Shown here piece after piece: positions 11,979-20,704 of a stretch of 20,704 nucleotides of DNA; the first letter of the stretch is position 1; every line of letters starts with the position of its first letter. The notes beneath the pieces are model-generated. The model was not told the DNA's origin. It ran no database searches and saw only the letters and a list, made by a program, of their open reading frames with translations. Both the position numbers and the translations under genes were made by a program. The DNA is from Oppiella nova (lineage: Eukaryota; Arthropoda; Arachnida; Sarcoptiformes; Oppiidae): positions 1 through 20,704 of the forward strand of contig CAJPVJ010000757.1 in the NCBI GenBank assembly GCA_905397405.1, read 5' to 3'.

Positions 11979-12469
11979 TATCGGAGTAATCATACCAAAT
12001 GCGAACTACCCGTCAAATGGATGTCACCGGATAGCATACAAAAAGGTTTCTATAATAGTAAAACGGACATTTGGGCGTATGGTGTGCTAGTTTGGGAAAT
12101 ATTTACCCCTGGTGATGTTTCTTATCCAGGAGTAGATAATAGATATTATGCATATCCTTATCCATATATGATATTATCAACCCGTGCTGGCTAATTGATC
12201 AGAATGAACGTCCAACATTTAATCAGATTGTCCTCGATATAAAAGGTGTATCGAAAGTTGACACCACTTCAGAAAATTACGAGCAATTTGAACTTGATCA
12301 AAATAGGGTTGGAAATAACTACATAAGTTGTCATCACTATAGATATATTAAACCAAACATTCAATAGTTTGAAATAAAATTTAAACAAATTAAGTTAAAA
12401 TAATTTATACCTAGTGATAGATAACATATTACAAAACTAACATATAATTAGCATTAATTTTATATATTA

Positions 12470-12494
12470 AAGGCCCTGTCAGCAAAGGAGCTCA
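12470..12494 (+). repeat. Left terminal inverted repeat
   Basis: 25 bp, exact reverse complement of 15224-15248. Preceded by TA at 12468-12469. Confidence 0.92.
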
Positions 12495-12601
12495 TGAATC
12501 AAAAATTTGAAGTAAACTTTATGTCAACAAAAGAGCATTAAATATATGAGAATATTCTGTGAAACAAATGCTAGACTAACATAACATTTATTATTAATTA
12601 G

Positions 12602-14720
12602 TTGTATTATTATTATTATAGAAATAAAGACGTCTCTTCACCTAAGAAGAAGAAGAATCGAAAGCCTAAGTTTTATTATAATAATAACGATTTTAATATT
12701 ATAAATAATATATTAGAAAAGTGTTTAAGTGATGGTCAATATATGTCGAAAAACGACATTTATAATTATGTGCAAAATAATATTGAAAATTGTGATTTAT
12801 CTTTTAAAACGTGTGGATTAAGAACATTTTATAGGTAAGAATATTTACATATGTGTTTTATACCAATGAAACCACTGAACAGTCATATGTAAGCAGAATT
12901 GATTGTCTCTTTCGTATAAATATTATTCATGTTTATTATCTATATATTTGATGAATGTGCTGGCTAACATTTAGGCTTTGCTCTAAAATTATAATTTATA
13001 TAAACACTTTAATAAAATTTATTTATATTTTTATTTATAGAATAGTCAAAAAGATGGGATACAAGAATAAATTAACCAAAAAGTTCTTAAGAGAATTGAA
13101 GATTAATTCCGAACATATTCGGAATAAAAGAATTAATTATCTAAATACTAAACGAGAATTGGAAAGACAACACCTTCCAATTGTTTACATCGATGAGACA
13201 TTTATTCATCAAAATATCTCTCGGAAAACAATTGTACAGCCAGTTTATAATAATAATAACAATAATAACAACAAAAGATTTACCTTCAAATTAGTATTAG
13301 GTATGTTAATCATAATTGTATTGGAAAGTGATCTTTGGTTTCATGCAATTGTTGTAAAAAATATTTATAAGTTATGAATAATAATTGAATTTATAAAACC
13401 ACTTGAATGTAAGCAATGTTTTGCAATGCCTTGACCAAATATAACAATAGGTTTGAGTTATTAAAACTTTTATTACCAAAGATTATGACATTTAATGGTT
13501 TGCCTCATAAACTATTTATGCGATTATCGATTTATTTCAGTGTTTACTCGAAACTCCAATTCCCTTAACATGTAACAAAAGAATAATGTATATATTTGTA
13601 TATTATTATTAGGAAAAGGAAAACGATATACAATATTACATTGTGGAGGAATTGACGGATTTGTTCCGAATGCTTTAAAGCTTTGGGCATCAAGTGTTGA
13701 GCCATTAACTGGTGATATTTTTACGAAATGGCTGTCCGAACAGTTACTGCCGAACTTAACAGAAAAAACTGTTATTGTTTTCGACAATTGCCAACCGCAC
13801 AGTCAGTTCATCCAAAGGTATTTAATATTTATTACCTCGGTTAAATTTCACCATTAAATACTTCCACACCTATCAACCCCTCAGTATACTTTATGTTCCA
13901 ACTTAAGCACGCTTCAGGTGTCTTTTCGGCACCGGTTGCTCATCTTATATTTTTCAAATACTAATTAATTTTTAATATTCGCAGCATACCCACAACTGCT
14001 TGGAATAAACCACAAATACAAGAATTTCTTAAGGAGAATAAAATATCATTTAACACAAAATCGACAAAAAAAGTTTTGTTATCAATTGTGAAAACAAATT
14101 TTACTCGAAGTTATATTGTAATGATATGATTTGGGCGGCGGGTCACATACCATTGAGATTACCGCCGTATTGCTGTGAGGTTAGTAATTACATTGGAAAT
14201 AACAGACAACTCATCCTCTATTCAGTGATCAAAACACAATACCATTTTATATATAAATATTTAATTTTAAGACAATTAAGTTAATGAATCAATAATTAAA
14301 AATTCATTTAAAATATATTTGATAACAATATGTATACATATTAATAGTCATTAATAATTCAAAACAAGTCATTTAAAAGTCCAGAATATTCACAAAAGTT
14401 TCTATTTTTGATCAAAAATCTAATTCAATAGACATTATTAAAAGTTATTAGTTTTAAATTATTAATTTTATTTTATTTATTTTAATTATATCTAGTTAAA
14501 TCCAATTGAAAATATTTGGGCAATATTTAAGGAAAACGTCTCAAGATATAACTTTAATACAACGCCTAAACAATTCGTGAATTTGATGACAAACGCATTC
14601 AATAAAATACAAAATAGTGATATCTGGCCAAACACTTGTCGGCATCTAATACATATTGAGGAGGATTTTATAAATAGAGACCAATTGGCGCAAAACCCTC
14701 CCCCGAATCCATTGATATGA
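12602..14720 (+). CDS. Intron-containing DDE transposase (DDE_3 type, Tc1/mariner superfamily)
   Basis: Exons inferred by splice signals and phase: 12602 or 12622-12834, 13041-13300, 13613-13817, 13985-14179, 14496-14720. The introns are 206, 312, 167 and 316 bp. The N-terminus is uncertain: no good ATG opens the first exon, so a further short 5' exon is likely. In order it shows a helix-turn-helix-like segment (CGLRTFYRIVKKMG, split across exons 1-2), the first catalytic Asp in IVYIDETFIH, the second in VIVFDNCQPHS, the conserved block PTTAWNKPQIQEFL, then LPPYCCELNPIENIW with the catalytic Glu. Spacing between the second Asp and the Glu is about 80 residues, much longer than the 34-39 of classic Tc1/mariner. 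A one-base frame slip near 14119, between FTRSYIV and DMIWAAGH, is the only obvious lesion. The fourth intron lies directly before LNPIE. This is the transposon's own gene, not a host gene. Confidence 0.82.
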
Positions 14721-15223
14721 AAGCCTTTGAGACAATTCTCAAGAAGTGTCCTTAAGATCAGATATATTATCGTCGGATCTGCTGTTGGCGGAGGAGTTCA
14801 CGCCTCGAGAGTACGATATAAGACACCACTTATTGATATCTATCTCACATGCAATCATTTATTTGTCATTTAAATTGATTTATTTTGTTAATTCATATAT
14901 AAATATACCACAAATTGTGATAAAATATTAATCAATACTAATCATTACTAATCATAACATAACTGTAATTGTTTGTTTTTAATTATATTTTTTATAATAA
15001 ATGGTTCAATTATATTTTATTGTTTCTGTGTAAAACTAATTGTTTGGTAAGGAATTGAATTTGAATTATCAATAAAAGGCAGATATTTGTTATGATTTAT
15101 TTATTATTTGTTTAGACACATGTTTTTCAGTGTTTGACAATTTAAATGTATACAAACAGTGCAAACTTACGACTATTACTACTACAAATTAATATTTGTA
15201 GTTGGTACATCACACAAATATCG
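14721..15223. other. 3' non-coding part of the transposon
   Basis: Between the transposase stop and the right terminal repeat. An open frame at 14746-14931 starts at a TTG and has no recognisable content. I see no second gene. Confidence 0.45.
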
Positions 15224-15248
15224 TGAGCTCCTTTGCTGACAGGGCCTT
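15224..15248 (-). repeat. Right terminal inverted repeat
   Basis: 25 bp, exact reverse complement of 12470-12494. Followed by TA at 15249-15250. Confidence 0.92.
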
Positions 15249-15291
15249 TATATGAAAATTTGTTTATTCATAAAATTCATTTATATTGTAG

Positions 15292-15998
15292 GAATGGAAT
15301 ACCTATCCAGTCAACACTTTGTGCACCGGGATCTGGCAGCGAGGAATTGTATGCTGGATGGGGAACTGTGTGTCAAAATAGGCGATTTTGGACTATCGCG
15401 GGAAATACACGAAAAGGACTATTATAGCAGCGATAACACGAATCGTAAACTTCCCGTGAAATGGATGGCACCGGAAAGCCTGGAAATGCGTACATATAAT
15501 ATAAAAACCGATGTCTGGGCATATGGTGTACTGGTATGGGAGCTAATGACTCGAGGTATCACGCCATACCCAGATGTTGACCACGGTGAAGTATTAAATC
15601 ATTTGAAACATGGTGGCCGTATGCCTTGCCCCGCTTACTGTCCTAAGATAGTTCACAACATTATGTTAAGTTGTTGGGCACTTAGCCCACGAAAACGTCC
15701 AACATTTACAAAATTGGTTAATGATTTGAATGACATAATTGCAAAATTAGACAATAGTTCAAGAAAAAAGAAATTGAAACTAGGCAAATGTGATTCGTAT
15801 AAAAGTTATACCATTCCTGTCCAATATACAGAGCTGGATGCAACAACTGAAAATAATTACAATGACACTGTTACTGCCCAAGCAACTGATATTGAGCTGC
15901 AATATATAGATTTAAATCAAGTTGGGTCTGAAAATGGCGAATACGAAATTTCCACAACATTAAATCTTAACACAAATATATTGCAAACTAATTTGTAA
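15292..15998 (+). CDS. Intact MET-like kinase C-lobe/tail exon without its upstream exons (copy 4)
   Basis: A 3' splice site (TTATATTGTAG, ending 15291) opens an exon homologous to exon 4 of copies 1 and 2, in the same phase, coding for about 234 residues to TAA at 15996. It has [11 protein letters not shown], activation loop EKDYY, MAPES and MET-like [11 protein letters not shown]. The tail is longer than in the other copies, with tyrosines in YTEL, YIDL and YEIS contexts. No matching N-lobe or ectodomain exons lie between it and copy 3, only the transposon. Explanations are loss of its 5' exons, or use as the last exon of copy 3, whose exon 3 ends in the same phase. An ATG at 15252, just past the transposon end, is open in frame into the exon and would add a hydrophobic [14 protein letters not shown] leader, but the product would lack the ATP-binding lobe. 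AATAAA occurs at 16064. Absence of any stop suggests recent or current constraint. Confidence 0.75.
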
Positions 15999-16069
15999 TT
16001 GGATCAATATTTTACTACAACAATTAACGTACCAAATCTATTACAATATAATTTACTTTATCTAATAAA

Positions 16070-17992
16070 TTATATCATTGGTTTATATTTAAACACATTA
16101 ATTGTACTTGTACAGCACTTTCTGAGTTTATTAACAATAAACAACCAAGTTGACATTTTTGAGTTATTGTACTTTTTAAGTGATGAACCATTAGGACGAA
16201 CATTAGTCTCATAACTGGCGACATTAGGCGACCTTACGCTCTGGACTGTCGGAAAATTTGACACTAATTTACCGGTAAATGACTTACTTTGCGGTAATAC
16301 CGCCAGACTATCGAGCAATACATGAGTTTCCGATAAATTGTGTCGATATTTATTTGGGGGCAATATCTCCGTACAACTATATGACGTGTTTGTGTTATCA
16401 CCGAACTGGGACATATTTACAGGCACTATACAATCCAGTATGTTTTCATTAGTATTATTTGTGCAAGTAGAAATTTGTTGGTCAATCCTGTAATATGGTG
16501 TGGGCTGACACTTATATAGAGGTCCGAGTGTACAATAATCTTTAGAATAAGTGAACATCTTAAGCTAGGTTATTTTATTATGTACCAGTATATAACAACA
16601 TACCATTTGAATGTGTCATTCCCTTGACTACCTTTCCCATCCGGACCACTACATCGTGCATCGATGGTCTAATAGCCGGGTCCTTAGACCAACACTTTGT
16701 CATAAGTATTTCAATGACTTCGGGACAGTTGTACATAAGTGGGGGTCGTTTACCGGTATGTACAGCCCATAGTATACACTGGTCATTGGCCTCTAACCAT
16801 TCATACGGCACTTGTCGGGCCAACACTTCCCACAAAATTATGGCCCAACTATAGACGTCACACTTTTCCGTGTATTTGCAACTCTCAAACACTTCTGGCG
16901 CCATCCATCGGGCCGATCCCTATGCAACAAATATATTTAGCCAGATCAAAATAATTGTGAACAATTATATAGTTTTACAATATTATATATTACTATTATG
17001 GTTATTACCAGAACCATAAATAAAAATACTTATGAATTAATAAAGATTATGTGAAATTTCAACAAAATTTACAGTTTGGTAATTATTTTAATTTTTTAAG
17101 AATATTTGTGCATATTAAAATTATTACAATAAATAATAAATTCACCCACGGTATTAATGGTCATAATGGTGCGTTTATCACATGCCGTTCCGAAGTCACA
17201 TATTTTTATCACTCGACCGTTTACTAGAAGTAGACTGGATGAAAAAAAATATATAAATTATTTTGGTATTAAAACATAAAATATTTAAATACTTTGGAGA
17301 CTTGAGGTCTCTATGCACTATAGCTTTGGGTCGCATTGAGTGCAGGTATGCGACACCAGTAGCACACTGATGCGCCCATGAAATAGCATCGGTCAGGCTG
17401 TACAGCACCGGTACTTCGGAATGTAAAACTAAATTTAAAATTAATTATAGTAATTAGTACAAAACAAATAATCATGATATGTATAAAACTAGTTTAATAA
17501 TTAAACATAATACACCTTATAACGTAAAGTGATACATTAATATAGTATCAACGTAAATAAAAATATTGCCTACCTAACATATACGATTTACTGCCTACGT
17601 ACTCTATGAATACACCCTTAACTATACCTTCATACAGACTGCCCCCTCTGGCAAACTCCATAACCAGAGACAAGAAGCCATTGTCTCTTACGGCACCCAA
17701 TAGGTTGACTATATTAGGGTGAGCCGACACACGGGACAGTTGTTTCAGTTCAGTCTCGAAGGACAGGTTGTGTTCAGGCTTTATCTTTTTTACCGCCACC
17801 TCCTGTCCCCTAAACAGTCCTTTATGGACAACACCATACGAACCGTTGCCCACTTGCTGTCCCCATATAAAAAACCATATTATAGACCGTAATAAACATT
17901 AGAGACATACGAGTGACACAAACCTCTGCTAATGTGATTTCCGATGAGTTGATCCAATTGGTGAACAACTCAGACACCAGTGGGACAGACAT
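16070..17992 (-). CDS. TAK1/MAP3K7-like serine/threonine kinase
   Basis: Spliced minus-strand CDS: 17992-17924, 17856-17628, 17428-17293, 17234-17150, 16919-16604, 16539-16070; 434 aa. The introns are 67, 199, 58, 230 and 64 bp, with phases 0, 1, 2, 0 and 1, all consistent. By family it is the MAP3K that phosphorylates MAP2Ks of the JNK/p38 pathways and feeds NF-kB (Imd/Toll-type and TGF-beta signals). Visible are glycine loop GNGSYG (26-31), VAVKK (Lys46), LHSMRPKAIVHRDLKSPN (TAK1 hallmark, 128-145), KICDFGTACD (DFG 158-160), activation-loop Thr167 and Thr170 matching human Thr184/Thr187, WMAPEVFE, and PPLMYNCPEVIE followed by CWSKDPAIRPSM. The tail is only about 150 residues, Ser/Asn-rich, with no evident TAB-binding coiled coil. 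The first Met at 17992 is preferred because an in-frame stop lies at 18025; an AG at 18020-18019 could instead be a splice acceptor for an upstream exon. The last splice junction (16603/16540) is the least certain. Confidence 0.88.
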
Positions 17993-18957
17993 CCCTTCAT
18001 ATGAATCACCAGTTTTCACTAATTATAACAAATATTATTTTATGTTAATTAATACCATGCTTTGATATTTTAAAAAGAGTTTTATTTTAGTAAACATACA
18101 GCTTATAAAGTGTAATATCTTTATCTAATCAACTTGTTATGTAAATAAATTAGTAGTGCTTATTAAAAAGTTATTGCATTGCTTACAGGCGACTAAACTA
18201 AAAATAATTGCATCGCTTTTTATATGATATTAATATATTTCTATTTTCTTTATTAGTGGCATTAATTAATACAAGAATTTTAAATGCATTTTATCAATAC
18301 TAGTTACGCAACCTTGCTTACTTATGACTGAACAGTATTGTTTAACACTATTATGCATCCATATGAAAGTAATTTTGTAAAGTTGGTTTTGATTTTAACG
18401 ATTGTGGTTTAAATATAATAATTATTTTAATAATATAAAATCTATGATAGAGAAAACTAAAGTAATTAAATACATTAATACTTTATTTATTTTTACAATA
18501 TAAAATAATTATAAGTCTATTAACTTTGTAATTCTATTAATTAATTTTTTGAAAACATTTTCTAATTATTTTAATTATGTGTATAATACAAAATGTACAA
18601 AAGTACTAACTTTAAAAGTACCCAACAGTAAATAATATAATTATTTATATAACTATTATTTTAAATTTATTTGTGTATTCAGATATATATTTAATTATAA
18701 TGTTATTGGCAAAATTTTTACTAACCTTTATTTATCCAGGAGACTAAATCATTAAAATTGTTATTTATTTCATTGTGTTACAATAATGTTATATAAAGTA
18801 TTATTGCATTTGTTATTAATTAATAAGATAATTTCATTAATAGTTAGCTGTTGTTTATTTTAAATGTAAATTATTTTCCTAATATTTCATAAAATTCTAA
18901 ATTACCTGTATAAGTAATTGGACATTCATTAATAAACAAAAAAGTTGTCTGATAAAA
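17993..18957. other. Shared intergenic region between divergent genes
   Basis: About 0.96 kb of AT-rich DNA between the TAK1-like gene (leftward) and the LC8-fold gene (rightward). It should contain both promoters and any 5' UTR exon of the kinase (a possible acceptor AG lies at 18020-18019). No coding signal, repeat or distinctive promoter motif was seen. Confidence 0.5.
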
Positions 18958-20055
18958 ATGGAAGTATATATTTGCAAAAAGCAAAACATGGTTATATATT
19001 GTCTGATTGGAGTAATTTGTATAATGACCGCGGTAATTGGCGTTTGTGTGTACATGATTGCAAGTAAAAATCTTTATTCCCAGTGTAATATTGACGAGGT
19101 AATTAAATTTTTATAATTTATAAAATATTTTTAAAAATTAATGATACATTTATATATAAATTTATTTTAATAGTTGCGTGATGAATTGTCTAAGCAAACT
19201 GGTATTATACAAGGATTACCAAATATAAACATGGTCAATTTCACATCACCTAGTAAACATCTAGTTAACAATCATATTGTAACAAGTTTACTTAATATTA
19301 GTCAAAATTTAAAAACAAGTGTAACTTTGTAAATTTATAATTATTTTTTAACCAGAACACTGAGACTGAAATATTAAAATCAGCAAGGCTATCTATATCA
19401 AAACCGGATATAACATTCAATAACTTAACCAATGCAACATCGGATAAAATATTAAAATTCATTAAAGGAGCTGTTATTTTGTCAAGTTCATTTAAGAATC
19501 TTAATAAGTATTTAAATACAATTCTAACTAATGACCTTGGTAATAGTTGGCATATTGGCATTGGTCGAGCTGGTTCCTTTGGCACTTTTATTAATGAGGA
19601 AATTGAATACTACCTTGATATACAATACGGTTTGCTACAAGTACAAATATTCAAAACAATTAATGTAAGTAGTATAAAGTACATTATAAATTATATATTT
19701 ATAACGCGATAATTTTTAATTTTCAATCTAGTTCAATTTTAAAGTATTAAAAGATAGAGTAAAAAGTGGGAGAGTTGAGCATGATATAAACATCGTACAA
19801 AACAATATGAACAAGACCATGGTAACCTATGTGCTAAACACCGTGTTTAAATCTATTGAGCTAGCTGATACTGCCGATATAATGGTCGACATGATTAAAA
19901 AGGATTTATACCTAAAACATCCGGAAGTGAACTGGAACATTTTTACCAATACATATTTTGTGACACGCAGAATGAAATATAAGAAAGGTTGTTTTTTAAT
20001 ATTTAATATTGATAAATATGAATTTATTATTTATGGAACTTCTAAAGTTAAATAA
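18958..20055 (+). CDS. Membrane-anchored protein with two tandem LC8 (dynein light chain)-like domains
   Basis: Spliced CDS: 18958-19098, 19174-19320, 19356-19664, 19732-20055; 306 aa; introns 75, 35 and 67 bp, all phase 0. A lysine pair (7-8) precedes a hydrophobic helix (about 11-35), giving predicted type II topology with the rest outside the cytosol. Sequons at Asn69, 88, 119, 122 and 226 agree. Exon 3 encodes a DYNLL-like fold (about 109-197): helices, then WHIGIGR (161-167), SFGTFINEE and QYGLLQVQIFK, aligning with LC8's WHCIVGRNFGSYVTHE..LGQVAILLFK. Exon 4 encodes a second copy (about 225-303): IMVDMIKKDLYLKHPEVNW (249-267), then FVTRRMKYKKG and FIIYG, more diverged and lacking the FG groove motif. 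One domain per exon suggests internal duplication. Canonical LC8 is an 89-residue cytosolic dimer. Function is unknown. The 35-bp intron is unusually small; CCTA|GTAAAC to AATCAG is an in-frame alternative. AATAAA occurs at 20270. Confidence 0.72.
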
Positions 20056-20672
20056 TTTGTACTTTGTAAATTATTAAAATACTAAACTCAACTATATTAA
20101 CAATATAATTATTGTTCATTATAATTAAACAACCAGCGGGATATATAAATACAATTTAATTATTGTCGCTTTTTTAGTGAGCAATACAAAGTAAAGTTTT
20201 TTAAATTAGACAACATAATACTAGTAACTTTACTTGTATGTTTGTATAATTTACCAATAATGTATACAAAATAAAAAATAAAAATTATAACTAATTAATA
20301 CATGATATTAATTCAAATATTATTAATAATAAACAAATGGTGTTTAATTTGCACTATGAACTGTAAAAATAACTTAATTAATGTTTTCGTTACTAACACA
20401 CAGTGTTTATTAGTTTGCATAATTATTATTTATAATAATCTGTTCAAAATATATTTATTTACAAACATATTACAGTATTTAGAAGGATAAAAATAAATGT
20501 TAGTCTTTTTCAGGGTAGTTAAAATTTGTTTAAACTGTAAATTGATATAAAAATTTTATTATTATTAATAAACAATTCATGAATTATAATTATTGGTGAT
20601 TTGATAAGCAAATCCTTAAATTTTTTGAAAATAACTTAAAATTCAATAAATATTTTAAATCAAATGCGATAA
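20056..20672. other. 3' flank of the LC8-like gene
   Basis: AT-rich, with AATAAA at 20270-20275 as a likely polyadenylation signal. An open frame at 20302-20490 translates to a Leu/Ile/Asn-rich peptide with no recognisable family and is probably chance. Nothing else is supported. Confidence 0.45.

Positions 20673-20704
<32 letters not shown>
20673..20704. repeat. (CT)n microsatellite
   Basis: A TC dinucleotide run with one interrupting T (TCTTTCTC) reaches the end of the window and probably continues beyond it. Confidence 0.95.

Larger units (their letters stand above)
8988..12367 (+). pseudogene. Decayed MET-like receptor tyrosine kinase (copy 3)
   Basis: Parts by homology to copies 1 and 2: exon 1 8988-10593, exon 2 11001-11202, exon 3 11259-11492, remnant of exon 4 about 11979-12367. 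Exon 1 is 1606 bp (copy 1: 1603) and stays in one frame from ATG through signal peptide, IPT/TIG repeats ([28 protein letters not shown]) and TM (about 10410-10480). It is cut by four in-frame stops at 9567, 9990, 10194 and 10485. Exon 2 has a small frame-disrupting insertion in the glycine loop (about 11115-11130). Exon 3 is intact and exactly 234 bp. The exon 4 remnant lacks the HRD-to-DFG segment, resumes near the activation loop (YRSNHTKCELPVKWM), then has an internal deletion and frame change near 12150-12190 before CWLIDQNERPTF. Intron 1 (10594-11000) is enlarged by an insert. It cannot encode an active kinase on its own; splicing from exon 3 to the intact exon at 15292 is phase-compatible but speculative. 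Confidence 0.85.
12470..15248 (+). mobile_element. Tc1/mariner-superfamily DNA transposon with perfect 25-bp TIRs
   Basis: Terminal inverted repeats AAGGCCCTGTCAGCAAAGG.. (12470-12494) and their exact reverse complement (15224-15248) are identical over 25 bp. Both ends are flanked by TA (12468-12469 and 15249-15250), the target duplication typical of this superfamily. The 2.78-kb interior encodes one intron-split DDE transposase on the plus strand. The element lies between the broken C-lobe remnant of copy 3 and the intact C-lobe exon at 15292. Identical TIRs and a nearly whole transposase indicate recent insertion, though a frame disruption near 14119 suggests that this copy no longer makes its own full-length enzyme. 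Confidence 0.92.

Noticed and set aside
13524-13787. Minus-strand open frame of 87 codons
   Set aside because: It lies opposite a transposase exon whose plus-strand translation has clear family motifs; this is a shadow.
14746-14931. Open frame after the transposase
   Set aside because: It starts at a TTG and shows no recognisable domain; it may be chance or a remnant of transposon 3' sequence.
16624-16954. Two plus-strand open frames opposite the TAK1-like kinase
   Set aside because: The minus strand encodes the conserved kinase C-lobe; the plus-strand frames are shadows of its biased codons.
1-20704. CRISPR arrays, rRNA, tRNA and bacterial-type operons
   Set aside because: No spaced direct repeats, cloverleaf or rRNA motifs were seen, and the genes have spliceosomal introns, so the DNA is eukaryotic.

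Overview
This is AT-rich eukaryotic nuclear DNA with compact, intron-containing animal genes. Most introns are about 60-75 bp, with GT..AG borders. The gene content is animal signalling kinases (MET-type receptor tyrosine kinases and a TAK1-type MAP3K) plus dynein-light-chain folds and Tc1/mariner-type transposons. The extreme AT bias and small introns would suit a small arthropod such as a mite, but nothing in the window fixes the species, so that guess is weak.

Region 1-1169 has a GC-rich degenerate repeat island (about 270-425) and otherwise plain AT-rich DNA. From 1170 to 15998 lies a plus-strand tandem array of MET/RON-like receptor tyrosine kinases sharing one exon plan: an ectodomain/TM exon, two N-lobe exons and one C-lobe/tail exon, all joined by phase-1 introns, with the third exon exactly 234 bp in each of three copies. 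Copy 1 (1170-3959) is complete: signal peptide, four IPT/TIG-like domains, TM and kinase, but without the Sema and PSI domains of vertebrate MET. Copy 2 (4686-6469) has an intact kinase and TM but almost no ectodomain. Copy 3 (8988-12367) is decayed: its long first exon keeps one frame for 1.6 kb but carries four in-frame stops, its glycine-loop exon is frameshifted, and its C-lobe exon has lost the HRD/DFG segment where a GC-rich foreign fragment sits. Copy 4 (15292-15998) is a single intact C-lobe/tail exon, starting 43 bp after the end of a DNA transposon.

Mobile DNA: a 0.77-kb foldback element with arms of about 220 bp (6620-7395), a hairpin-rich insert in an intron of copy 3 (10635-10857), and a 2.78-kb Tc1/mariner-superfamily element (12470-15248) with perfect 25-bp terminal inverted repeats, TA duplications and an intron-split transposase of at least five exons.

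On the minus strand (17992-16070) lies a six-exon TAK1/MAP3K7-like kinase, ending tail-to-tail with the last receptor exon 71 bp away. Diverging from it, on the plus strand at 18958-20055, is a four-exon gene for a 306-residue protein with an N-terminal membrane anchor and two divergent LC8 (dynein light chain) folds predicted to lie outside the cytosol. I know of no described family with this arrangement, and it is the most novel-looking item here. The window ends in a CT microsatellite.
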